NCBI RefSeq assembly: GCF_007559335.1
Contig: NZ_VMBG01000002.1
Location: 186,001 to 250,000 of the forward strand
DNA: 64,000 nt
From: Rariglobus hedericola
GTDB taxonomy: Bacteria > Verrucomicrobiota > Verrucomicrobiia > Opitutales > Opitutaceae
Direction of reading: 5' to 3'
Position numbers and translations under genes: made by a program. Position 1 is the stretch's first letter; each line of letters begins with the position of its first letter. The notes below the pieces were generated by a model that did no database searches, was not told the origin of the DNA, and saw nothing but the letters and a program-made list of their open reading frames with translations. Positions 16,854-24,728 of this stretch are shown here, piece after piece.

Positions 16854-18914
16854 ATGAAAATCCCTGCGCTGCTCCGTTCTCTGGTCGCCCGCCGTCATGG
16901 CGGCGTTGTTTTGTTTGTTGGACTCTTCATGCTGCTCGCGTTGGTCACCCGTATCGCGCTGCTGGCGCAGTCGGGGTGGGCGTTGGATTGGAATGCCACT
17001 CTGATCGCTTCCTTTGCGTGGGGTGCCTTGTTCGACCTCGGAGCGGCGCTGCTTTTTGCCGTGCCGCTGGCATTGGTTTTAACGCTGCTGCCGGCAGGCA
17101 TCTTCGAGCGCCGCTGGGCGCGGGCCGGCGCGCATGGGGTTTTTATCGGAGCGATCGGACTGCTGCTATTCAGCGCGGTGGCTGAGTGGTTTTTTTGGGA
17201 TGAATTCAGCACGCGCTTTAACTTCATCGCGGTCGATTACCTCGTCTATACGACCGAGGTGGTGGCCAACATCCGCGAGTCCTATCCGATGCCGGCGATT
17301 CTGGGGGTGATCCTGCTCGCGAGTGTCGGGCTGCACCTCTTGCTCGCTCGGACGGGGCTGATCGACTGCTGGCTGGAGGCGCCGCGCGTGACGACACGCC
17401 GACGTTATGTGCAAGGCGGCGCTTGGATGGCGGCGGCGTTGGTCGCGGGAGTGGCGCTCGATTCGAACCAGTTGCCCGCATTTGCCAACACCTACAATCG
17501 CGAGCTTGCGAAGAACGGCCCGTGGTCGCTGTTTGCGGCGTTTCAGCACAACGAAATCGATTACGACCAGTTTTACGCGAAGCTTCCCGTGGACGAGGCG
17601 TTTTCGCATCTGCGCACGGAACTGGCGCAGGACGGCAGCCTGCCGCTCGGTCTCAAAGACGCGCGCGACACGTTGCGTTACATCAAAAACGAAGGGCCCG
17701 AGAAACACCTCAACGTGATCCAGATCACGGTCGAGAGTCTGAGCGCCAGTTTCGTCGGCGCGTATAATCCCGATTCAAACCTCACGCCAAATCTCGATGT
17801 GCTCGCGAAGCAGAGTCTGGTGTTCGACAATCTCTACGCGACCGGCACGCGCACGGACCGCGGCATGGAGGCGCTGACCTTGTCGATGCCGCCCACGCCC
17901 GGACGTTCGTTGGTGAAGCGTCCGCACAACGAGAATCTGTTCACCCTCGGCTCGGTTTTTCGCAGCCGCGGTTACGACACGGCGTTCATCTATGGTGGCT
18001 ACGGCTACTTTGATAACATGAACACGTTCTTTGGCGGGAACGGCTATCGCATCGTGGACCGCGCCGCCGTCGCCAAGACCGACATCACCTTCGCCAATGC
18101 CTGGGGGGCGTGCGACGAGGACGTATTCAACTGGACACTACGAGAGGCCGACCGCTCCGCCGCCGCGGGCAAGCCGTTTCACTACTTCGTGATGACGACT
18201 TCCAATCACCGCCCTTACACGTATCCGGACGGTCGCATCGATCTGCCGTCGAAGATCTCCCGCCGCTCCGGCGCGGTGAAATACACCGACTACGCCATCG
18301 GAAAACTCATCCGCGACGCGTCGTCCAAGCCGTGGTTTAAAAACACCGTCTTCGTCATCGTGGCCGACCATTGCGCGTCCGTCGCGGGCAAGACCGAGCT
18401 GCCCGTTCAGAACTACCACATTCCGATGCTGGTGTATGCGCCCGGCGGGCAGGTCGCGCCCGGGCACATCGGCGATTTGATGAGCCAGGTGGATTGCGCG
18501 CCGACGATCCTCGGTCTGCTCAACTGGAGTTATGCCACGCGCTTTTATGGGTGGGACGTGCGCACCGCGCATGGCGACCGCCGCGCGCTCATCGGCAATT
18601 ATCAGAAGCTCGGGCTCTACGAGGAAGGCACGCTCGATGTGCTGAAGCCGGTGCGCGGTTACAGCGCCTATCGCTACGACCCCGTGACCTTCGCACTGAC
18701 CGGACGCCCCAAGGAAACCGAGGAACGCGACGAGACGATCGCCTACTACCAGACGGCCAGTTACCTTTATAAGAGCGGTGGTTATCGTGCCGTGAGCGAT
18801 GCCGATCAGACGGGCTACACCGCGCAGATTCTTGCGCTGAACCCGGATCGCTCGACCGCCGCCGTTTCCGCCCCCAAAACCACTGCGGACACTGCCGCTG
18901 AAATCATCCGATGA
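16854..18914 (+). CDS. LTA-synthase-like membrane sulfatase
   Basis: A 686-residue protein with about five N-terminal membrane helices (residues 18-200) followed by a large extracytoplasmic alkaline-phosphatase/sulfatase-fold domain, the layout of lipoteichoic-acid synthase, MdoB and related phosphoglycerol or phosphoethanolamine transferases. Metal and nucleophile segments are QITVESLSASF (about 290-300), ATGTRTDRGMEAL (about 329-341, with candidate threonine nucleophiles) and VIVADHCAS (about 501-509). It is coupled to a PAP2 phosphatase by an ATGA overlap. A role in adding phospho-groups to an envelope lipid or periplasmic glycan is likely. Upstream 11-nt repeats suggest phosphate control. 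Confidence 0.82.
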   Translation: MKIPALLRSLVARRHGGVVLFVGLFMLLALVTRIALLAQSGWALDWNATLIASFAWGALFDLGAALLFAVPLALVLTLLPAGIFERRWARAGAHGVFIGAIGLLLFSAVAEWFFWDEFSTRFNFIAVDYLVYTTEVVANIRESYPMPAILGVILLASVGLHLLLARTGLIDCWLEAPRVTTRRRYVQGGAWMAAALVAGVALDSNQLPAFANTYNRELAKNGPWSLFAAFQHNEIDYDQFYAKLPVDEAFSHLRTELAQDGSLPLGLKDARDTLRYIKNEGPEKHLNVIQITVESLSASFVGAYNPDSNLTPNLDVLAKQSLVFDNLYATGTRTDRGMEALTLSMPPTPGRSLVKRPHNENLFTLGSVFRSRGYDTAFIYGGYGYFDNMNTFFGGNGYRIVDRAAVAKTDITFANAWGACDEDVFNWTLREADRSAAAGKPFHYFVMTTSNHRPYTYPDGRIDLPSKISRRSGAVKYTDYAIGKLIRDASSKPWFKNTVFVIVADHCASVAGKTELPVQNYHIPMLVYAPGGQVAPGHIGDLMSQVDCAPTILGLLNWSYATRFYGWDVRTAHGDRRALIGNYQKLGLYEEGTLDVLKPVRGYSAYRYDPVTFALTGRPKETEERDETIAYYQTASYLYKSGGYRAVSDADQTGYTAQILALNPDRSTAAVSAPKTTADTAAEIIR

Positions 18915-19639
18915 TCACGCGCCGACCTTTTATTGATCGCACGCTGTGGCCGGTGTTCGCAGTGCTCGCCGGGCTGTTTCTGCTTTTCGAATTCACGCAG
19001 GTGGATTTGTGGGTGCAGGACCGGTTGTATGATTTCTCCGCGCACGCCTGGATGGTGAACGAGAAAGACCTGTGGCCGCGCATCTTTTTCTACACGGGAC
19101 CGAAGGTGCTGATCATTGCGCTGGCGGCCGGCTTGATGACCCTCGCGCTCGGGCCCGAGCGGTGGCGTGTTCGCGGGTCGTTCACCTTGAGGCGCTGCGA
19201 CATTTGGGTCGTTATCGCCACGCTGGCGACGGGACCGGCCTTGATCGCGACGAGCAAGGCCACGACCAACGTGTTTTGTCCGCGGGAGATTCGCCGCTAT
19301 GATGGCTTCGCCCCGTATGTGCGCGTGTTGGAATCCTATCCCGAGGGTGATCGTCCCTCGCGACGCGGACGCGGGTTTCCGGCAGGGCATGCCAGTGGCG
19401 GCTTTGCATTGCTGAGCCTCGCCGGGCTCGCGCGCAGTCGTCGCGGTCAACTCATCGGTGCCTCCATCGGCTTCGCGGTGGGCGGGGCGATGGGCGGCTA
19501 CCAAATGCTCAAAGGCGCGCACTACCTGAGCCATACCGTGATCACGGCGCTGGTGTGCTGGTTATTGTTTCTCATCTGGCGTCGCCTGCTGAAGGCCACG
19601 ACGGGTAATGAACAAAAATTAATTCCTGCTTCATCCTGA
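18911..19639 (+). CDS. PAP2-superfamily membrane phosphatase
   Basis: A 242-residue protein with about six membrane helices. PAP2 motifs are SKATTNVFCPREIRRYDG (C1-like), FPAGHASGGFALL (C2, with the catalytic-site histidine) and KGAHYLSHTVITAL (C3). The family dephosphorylates lipid phosphates at the outer face of the inner membrane, for example lipid A, phosphatidate or undecaprenyl diphosphate. C1 with a cysteine and C3 with GAHYLSH resemble the lipid-A-phosphatase-like branch. It is coupled to the sulfatase; such pairs are common in lipid A remodelling. Confidence 0.85.
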   Translation: MITRRPFIDRTLWPVFAVLAGLFLLFEFTQVDLWVQDRLYDFSAHAWMVNEKDLWPRIFFYTGPKVLIIALAAGLMTLALGPERWRVRGSFTLRRCDIWVVIATLATGPALIATSKATTNVFCPREIRRYDGFAPYVRVLESYPEGDRPSRRGRGFPAGHASGGFALLSLAGLARSRRGQLIGASIGFAVGGAMGGYQMLKGAHYLSHTVITALVCWLLFLIWRRLLKATTGNEQKLIPASS

Positions 19640-19650
19640 GTTCATCTCCG
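19618..19650 (+). promoter_or_regulatory. Second PHO-box-like 11-nt repeat set
   Basis: Units ATTAATTCCTG, CTTCATCCTGA and GTTCATCTCCG follow each other without gaps, starting inside the last codons of the PAP2 gene and ending 17 bases before the yceI-type gene. The two right-hand units share the TTCATC core and the 11-base period seen at 16786. The left unit matches weakly. The distance to the start codon is short for an activator site. Confidence 0.35.
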
Positions 19651-19667
19651 TCGGTTAACGTATCGCC

Positions 19668-20216
19668 ATGAAATTACTCCCGCTTCTGATTGCCGGCCTG
19701 TTGCCGGTTTTCGCGATCGCGGCTCCCTCGCCGTTGGCCATCGATCCAGGCCAGTCGCACATCGAAATCGCGGTCAAGGCCACCGCTGCTTCGTTCACAG
19801 GAAAACTCGACGCCTACACCGCGGTGATCGCCGTCGAGTCGGGCCACGTCACCTCGGCTACGTTCACATTCAACTTCGCCGATGTGCGCACCGGCAAGGA
19901 AGCGCGCGACGAGGCCATGAACGAATGGCAGGAAACCCCGAAGTATCCGAAGGCAGGCTTCACCTTGAAATCCATCGACACCGCGGCCGACGGAAAACTC
20001 ACCGCGCGCGGAGTGCTTACGCTTCATAATGTCGCTCGCGCGATCGCCTTTCCCCTCTCGATCACGAGCGATCAAAAAATCTATGCGATCGACGGTCATG
20101 CGGTGTTCGACACGCGTGACTTCGGTCTGCCGATCATCCGCAAGTTCGGCCTGCTCAAAGTCGACCCGCTCGTGGAAGTTCACTTCCACCTGCAAGGCTC
20201 CGTCAACGTCCGCTAA
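19668..20216 (+). CDS. YceI-family periplasmic lipid-binding protein
   Basis: A 182-residue protein with a cleavable signal peptide (about 1-18, ending AIAAPSP). The mature part starts LAIDPGQSHIEIAVKAT, and the typical YceI elements FTFNFADVRTGKEARDEAMN and SIDTAADGKLTARGVLTLHN follow. YceI proteins are periplasmic lipocalin-like barrels that bind isoprenoids such as polyprenyl quinones. The gene is followed after 15 bases by a polyprenyl synthetase gene, which makes an isoprenoid ligand plausible here. Confidence 0.88.
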   Translation: MKLLPLLIAGLLPVFAIAAPSPLAIDPGQSHIEIAVKATAASFTGKLDAYTAVIAVESGHVTSATFTFNFADVRTGKEARDEAMNEWQETPKYPKAGFTLKSIDTAADGKLTARGVLTLHNVARAIAFPLSITSDQKIYAIDGHAVFDTRDFGLPIIRKFGLLKVDPLVEVHFHLQGSVNVR

Positions 20217-20231
20217 CTCCCCGATTATCCC

Positions 20232-21128
20232 GTGAACTCGTCCGCCGCTTATCTGCGCCTGTGCGACGCGCTGATGGAAAACAGTCCCGCTCTGCTGGCT
20301 ACCGATCAACTCCTGCGCGATACGCTGACCCTCTCGTCAGGCAATCCCGGTAAACTCATCCGAGCCCGTCTCGTGCTGGCCGCCGCCGATGCGCACGGCC
20401 TCGAAGAAGGCCCCGCCGAACGGCTCGCCTGCGCGGTCGAATATTTTCACATCGCCTCGCTGCTCCTCGACGATCTCCCGTGCATGGATGATGCCTGGAC
20501 GCGTCGCGGCCGTCCCTGCGCCCATAAACTTTACGGCGAATCCTCCGCCATCCTCGGCGCGCTCGCCTTCATCAACCGCGCATATGCGCTCACCGGCTTC
20601 GTGTTTGCCTCGCACCCGGCGGAGATCCGCTTGCAGGCGACGGCGTGCCTCGATGCGTGTCTCGGCCCCGCGGGACTCGTCGGCGGACAAGCTGCCGATT
20701 TGAGCTTCGCGCAAAGCGATCGCTCGGCTCGCGAAGTCGCGATGATCGCCGCGCGCAAGACCGGTTCGCTGTTCTGGCTCGCGGTGTATTTCCCGGCGCT
20801 GCTCGGGGCGCCCTCGCAGAAGGAGCTTCATGCGCTGAAGGCGCTGTGTGTTTACTGGGGCCTCGCTTATCAGGCGGCCGACGATCTCCAGGATGCGTTG
20901 CTCAACGCATTCGAAAGCGGAAAAACCGCCGGTCGCGACCGCGCGCTCACGCGTCCGAATCTCGCCCACGCTATCGGCGTGCCGGCAACGCAGGCGCGCA
21001 TCGCACGGCTAATGGAACAGTCGCGCCGCGTGGTGGAACGGCTCGGCGCGACATCGCAACGCTGGGGTTATCTCGGCGGGTTTCATCGTGAATTCGTCGA
21101 GCCGATGGTCTGCGCCGTGGCGGCCTGA
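20232..21128 (+). CDS. Polyprenyl (farnesyl/geranylgeranyl-type) diphosphate synthase
   Basis: A 298-residue trans-prenyltransferase starting at GTG. The first aspartate-rich motif is LLDDLPCMDDAWTRRGRP (about 77-94), matching the DDLPCMDDD motif of IspA/CrtE-type short-chain synthases. The second is YQAADDLQDA (about 213-222). These bind the magnesium-diphosphate of allyl and homoallyl substrates. KLYGES and LVGGQAADL are additional family segments. Only 15 bases separate it from the yceI-type gene and 35 from the ABC permease gene, so the three probably form one transcript. Chain length cannot be read with confidence. Confidence 0.85.
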   Translation: MNSSAAYLRLCDALMENSPALLATDQLLRDTLTLSSGNPGKLIRARLVLAAADAHGLEEGPAERLACAVEYFHIASLLLDDLPCMDDAWTRRGRPCAHKLYGESSAILGALAFINRAYALTGFVFASHPAEIRLQATACLDACLGPAGLVGGQAADLSFAQSDRSAREVAMIAARKTGSLFWLAVYFPALLGAPSQKELHALKALCVYWGLAYQAADDLQDALLNAFESGKTAGRDRALTRPNLAHAIGVPATQARIARLMEQSRRVVERLGATSQRWGYLGGFHREFVEPMVCAVAA

Positions 21129-21163
21129 GCCGCGGACCCGTCAAACCACGAAACGGCGAACTC

Positions 21164-22276
21164 ATGCGTTTTCTTTCCCTTATCTTCACCAACCTCCGAC
21201 GCCACCGGCTGCGCGCGCTGATCGGCGTGGCGGGCATCGGTTTCGGTGTGGCGGCGATGCTGGCGATTCTAGCGATCGTCACGGGTGCGATCGGCATGTT
21301 TGAACGCATCCTCTCGACGGACAGTCATTATCTGGTGTTTGAGAAAAATGTGTCGGACCTGTTTTTCAGCTCGGTCACGACGGAGCAGGTGCGCACGATC
21401 CGCGCACTGCCTCAAGTCGAGGCGGCGCATCCACTGCTGTTCGGCATCGTGTCCGCGCCGGGAAATCCGGTAGTGACGTGCTTCGGCATCGAGGCCGACG
21501 ACCCGCGCCTCGTGCGCGGCGAGTGGCGCGCGGGTTCGCGTGACACCTTCGGCAAGACGACCGGTGAAGTTTATCTGGGCGCGCGTTCCGCAGAGTTTCT
21601 CAAGGCGAAGTTCGGCGAGACCGTCGCGATCGGCCGGGGCACGTTCAAAGTGGGAGGCATTTTCAAAAACGAAAACGGCTTCGAGGATGGCGGCGTGTTT
21701 TTGCCGCTGCCGGATGCGCAGGCATTTTTCCATCGCGAAGGCGCGGCCTCGGTCGTGGCGGTGAAGTTGCGCGATCAAGCCCAAGGTGCGGCGTTCAAGG
21801 CGGCGGTGGAAGCGGCGAACCCCGGCGTGATCGCGCTGGAAAACCGCGAGTTCAGCCAGAGTTACAACAGCTTTAAGATCTTGAATTTCACGGCGTGGGC
21901 GGTGGGCATCTGCGCGTTCTTCCTGGGTGGGTTGGGCGTGGCGAACACGATGTTGCTCTCGGTGTTCGGGCGCATCCGCGAAATAGCGGTGCTGCGCGTG
22001 TGCGGATTTTCGGAGCGGCAGGTGGCCGCGTTGATTTTCGGCGAGGCGGGGGCGATTGCGTTGGGCGGGCTGGTGCTCGGATTTTCAATCGGACTGCTGA
22101 TGCTCGCGGTGGTGGCGCACATGCCGCAGTTCAACGGCTACGTGCAGGCCCGCGTGGAGCCGCTCGTGGTGGTGGGAATTGTGGTGACGGCCCTGATCAC
22201 AGCGATCGCCGGAGCGATTTACCCGGCCCGCTTCGCCTCACGCATCCAACCCGCGGAGGCCCTAAGATATGAATAA
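21164..22276 (+). CDS. ABC transporter permease (MacB/LolC-like, FtsX domain)
   Basis: A 370-residue permease with TM1 at about 20-45, a periplasmic MacB-type core domain (about 48-240) and three C-terminal helices forming the FtsX domain (about 250-360). The coupling segment GRIREIAVLRVCGFSERQVA (about 270-289) is the site that contacts the ATPase. It ends YPARFASRIQPAEALRYE, a classical terminus of this family. Such mechanotransmission ABC systems extract lipoproteins or move hydrophobic molecules through the periplasm. The partner ATPase lies 114 bases downstream, across an intergenic palindrome. Confidence 0.87.
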   Translation: MRFLSLIFTNLRRHRLRALIGVAGIGFGVAAMLAILAIVTGAIGMFERILSTDSHYLVFEKNVSDLFFSSVTTEQVRTIRALPQVEAAHPLLFGIVSAPGNPVVTCFGIEADDPRLVRGEWRAGSRDTFGKTTGEVYLGARSAEFLKAKFGETVAIGRGTFKVGGIFKNENGFEDGGVFLPLPDAQAFFHREGAASVVAVKLRDQAQGAAFKAAVEAANPGVIALENREFSQSYNSFKILNFTAWAVGICAFFLGGLGVANTMLLSVFGRIREIAVLRVCGFSERQVAALIFGEAGAIALGGLVLGFSIGLLMLAVVAHMPQFNGYVQARVEPLVVVGIVVTALITAIAGAIYPARFASRIQPAEALRYE

Positions 22277-22316
22277 ATCTAATCTACATAACTCATTTAT
22301 GCGACAAGGCGTAAAA

Positions 22317-22347
22317 CCAGTTTGTAACTTATTAAGTTACAAACTGG
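22317..22347. repeat. 31-nt perfect palindrome (copy 1)
   Basis: Two 15-base arms, CCAGTTTGTAACTTA and its exact complement, meet at a single central T. It lies between the ABC permease and ATPase genes in locally AT-rich DNA. No T run follows on either strand, so it is not an intrinsic terminator. Its central 23 bases are repeated exactly at 47562-47584. It is best explained as a protein-binding operator for the downstream redox operon, or as a dispersed repeat. Confidence 0.85.
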
Positions 22348-22390
22348 CGGGGTGGCCGATTGCCTCCGATTTGGAAAAGGGGGCGGGGTT

Positions 22391-23068
22391 ATGAGCGGGC
22401 GTGGGGAGGTGATTGCGAGCGTGCGGGAGGTTTCGAAGACCTATGACGGCGGGCGTATTCAAGTGCTGCGTGAAGTCAGCCTTGAGGTGCGGGCCGGTGA
22501 AATGGTCGCGCTGTGGGGGGCGTCGGGGTCGGGCAAGAGCACGCTGCTCCATCTGCTCGGTGGTCTCGACAAACCGGATACGGGCACGATGTCCGTGTGC
22601 GGCTTCGATCCGTGCGTGGAGGCGAGCCGCAACACGCTGCGCCGCCACCATCTCGGGTTCGTGTTTCAACTGCACAACCTCATCCCCGATCTCACGGTCG
22701 AGGAAAACATCCGCGTGCCCGCGCTGGCCGCCGGACGCAGTCGCGAAGATACCGCCGCGCGCGTGCGCGAACTGGCGGCGCAAGTGGGGTTGTCGCACCG
22801 CATCGGCCATCGTGTGCAGGATCTCTCGGGCGGCGAGCGCCAGCGCACCGCGATCTGTCGGGCGCTCATGAATGCGCCGCGGTTGTTGCTGGCGGACGAG
22901 CCGACGGGATCGCTCGACGAGCAGACGGGCGATGCGATTTTTGCGTTGTTGAAAGAACTCGCCGCGCGCGAAAACGTGGCGGTCGTGCTGGCGACGCACG
23001 AGCGACGGTTCGCCGAGGCGTGCAATCGCATCGTGCGCGTGCGCGACGGCCGGTTGTCCGAAATCTGA
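22391..23068 (+). CDS. ABC transporter ATP-binding protein (LolD/MacB type)
   Basis: A 225-residue ATPase. Walker A is GASGSGKSTLL (about 43-53), the signature is LSGGERQRTAIC (about 146-157), and Walker B with catalytic glutamate is LLLADEPTGSLDE (about 165-177). The H-loop is VLATHERR. Sequence style is that of LolD, FtsE and MacB ATPases, matching the upstream permease. An ATG 13 codons upstream is in frame, but the ATG at 22391 precedes the conserved start and follows a GGGGG-rich ribosome site. It is first in the redox operon: its stop is two bases before the next ATG. Confidence 0.88.
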   Translation: MSGRGEVIASVREVSKTYDGGRIQVLREVSLEVRAGEMVALWGASGSGKSTLLHLLGGLDKPDTGTMSVCGFDPCVEASRNTLRRHHLGFVFQLHNLIPDLTVEENIRVPALAAGRSREDTAARVRELAAQVGLSHRIGHRVQDLSGGERQRTAICRALMNAPRLLLADEPTGSLDEQTGDAIFALLKELAARENVAVVLATHERRFAEACNRIVRVRDGRLSEI

Positions 23069-23070
23069 TC

Positions 23071-24327
23071 ATGAGCGGCCTCCGACAGTTCGGCGGCACA
23101 GTCGGCCGGATCGCGGAGTTCCATGCGATCGGCTGGCTCGTCGCAGCCAATGCGGTGGGCGTGCTGCTCGCGGCCGAGTTGGTGTGGCCCGCGTGGGGCG
23201 ATGCGCTCGCGCCGCTGACCTACGGACGTTGGATGCCGTTGCACATGAACTGGCAGCTTTACGGTTGGTGCGCGCTGCCGCTGGTGGGCGTGTTGCTCGC
23301 GTGGTGTATCGATGAACGGCATCCGCAGGCGAAAACGCATGTGCGCATCGCACTGGGCGCGTGGTCGCTGGCGCTCGTGCTCGGCGGAGTGGCGTGGCTG
23401 GCGGGAGTCACCAGCGGGAAGCTGTTTCTCGACTGGCACGGCTGGGCGCGGGCGTTGTTGTCTATGGCGATGGTGGTGTTGTGGACCGTGTGCGCGGCGC
23501 ATGCGTGGTGGCGGCGCGGTGAATCGGGCGGACGCGGAGCGGATTGGTTGCGCGCGGGTTTTCTCGGCGGGCTGCTATTTGTGCCGGGACTGCTTTACTG
23601 GTCGGCGGGGCGCGAGGTCTATCCGACGGTCAATCCCGACAGCGGTGGCGCGACAGGCGCGAGTCTGCTGGGATCGACGCTCGGGATCGTGATGATTTTC
23701 GGACTGCTGCCGGTGATGCTGCGCGTGAACAAAGTGCGGGCCGGGTGGCGCACCGATTGGTTTTGGGTGGCGTTTGCGGTGTCGGTCGGGGTGTTTGCGG
23801 TGATCGATCATGGCAATGCATCGCATCATGCGTGGGGGCAGATGCTCGGGCTTGGATTGCTTCTGCTGTGGGTGCCGCTGGCGTGGATGTATTTCCGGTT
23901 GTTCGCGTGGGATGTGACGGCGCGTCCGTGGCTGGCGGCGGCGTTTGGTTGGTGGTTGCTCCTGGTCGTCACGGGACTGCTCACGTTTTTACCGGGGTTT
24001 TCGGAGCGTTTGAAATTCACCAACGGACTGGTGGCGCATGCGCATCTGGCGATGGCGGGACTGCTGACGAGCGTGAACTTCGCTATTCTGCGACAACTCT
24101 CGCCGGCACCGGAGCCGCGCGGGAACTTCGGGTTGTGGCAATGGGCGTGTGCCGTGCACGTGGTGGCGCTGCTGATGCTGGGCTGGTGGGAGCGCGACTA
24201 TGCGGGTGACCTGTTTCGCAGCGAGGCGTGGACACAGGGATTCTATGGTGTGCGGCTGGCGGCGGGTGCGGGCATGCTGGTGGCCTCGGTGCGGTGGCTG
24301 TGGGCGCGAAAGGCACGCACGTCATGA
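23071..24327 (+). CDS. Heme-copper-oxidase-like (CcoN-related) membrane protein, atypical
   Basis: A 418-residue integral membrane protein with about 11-12 helices. PLHMNWQLYGW (56-66) fits helix II of subunit I of cbb3-type and NO-reductase-type heme-copper oxidases, with H58 as candidate low-spin heme ligand. VAHAHLAMAGLLTS (321-334) fits helix X with H323 and H325. DHGNASHHAWGQMLGLG (about 245-262) lies where helix VII is expected. The helix VI WxxHN segment, which gives a CuB histidine and the crosslinked tyrosine in cbb3 enzymes, is replaced by NPDSGGATGASLLGSTLG. It may therefore bind b-type heme without being an oxygen reductase. It overlaps the next gene by four bases and precedes a c-type cytochrome fusion. 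Confidence 0.7.
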   Translation: MSGLRQFGGTVGRIAEFHAIGWLVAANAVGVLLAAELVWPAWGDALAPLTYGRWMPLHMNWQLYGWCALPLVGVLLAWCIDERHPQAKTHVRIALGAWSLALVLGGVAWLAGVTSGKLFLDWHGWARALLSMAMVVLWTVCAAHAWWRRGESGGRGADWLRAGFLGGLLFVPGLLYWSAGREVYPTVNPDSGGATGASLLGSTLGIVMIFGLLPVMLRVNKVRAGWRTDWFWVAFAVSVGVFAVIDHGNASHHAWGQMLGLGLLLLWVPLAWMYFRLFAWDVTARPWLAAAFGWWLLLVVTGLLTFLPGFSERLKFTNGLVAHAHLAMAGLLTSVNFAILRQLSPAPEPRGNFGLWQWACAVHVVALLMLGWWERDYAGDLFRSEAWTQGFYGVRLAAGAGMLVASVRWLWARKARTS

Positions 24328-24728
24328 AGCCATTGATTTTGAAAGGGGCGCGTCTGCTGGCGATGGGTGCGGGGGCGATGGATTTCGCAACCGGGCTGGC
24401 GCTGGTGTTCGTGCCGGCGCGGGTGCTGCCGTGGATGCACGTGGCGGTGCCGGCGGGTGACGCGTTGGTTTTTCTGAGGTGGATGGGCGCGTTTGTGGGA
24501 GCGGTGGGCGCGAGTTACCTGCTGGCGTGGTGGCGCGGCGGAGAGGCGCGGTTGCGAGCGGTATTCGAATTTACGATACTCTTCCGGCTGGCGGCGGGCG
24601 GGTTCAGTGCGGCGGCCATCGGGGTGGGCTGGCTACCGGTCGCGTGGGTGAGCGTGCCGGTGACGGATCTCGCGCTGGTGGTGGTGCAGGCGCTGTTATT
24701 GAGAAGGAGGGACTGGGGCCATGATTGA
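24324..24728 (+). CDS. Small membrane protein of the redox operon
   Basis: A 134-residue protein with about four hydrophobic helices (10-32, 45-66, 78-98 and 105-125) and few charges. It has no heme or metal motif that I can see. Its start overlaps the stop of the oxidase-like gene (ATGA) and its end overlaps the cytochrome fusion gene by eight bases, so it is certainly part of the same transcript. It may be an accessory subunit of the membrane redox complex. Family not recognised. Confidence 0.7.
   Translation: MKPLILKGARLLAMGAGAMDFATGLALVFVPARVLPWMHVAVPAGDALVFLRWMGAFVGAVGASYLLAWWRGGEARLRAVFEFTILFRLAAGGFSAAAIGVGWLPVAWVSVPVTDLALVVVQALLLRRRDWGHD

Noticed and set aside
22317-22347. Intrinsic terminator at the palindrome
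   Set aside because: The stem is not GC-rich and neither side has a T run; the downstream genes continue in the same direction.
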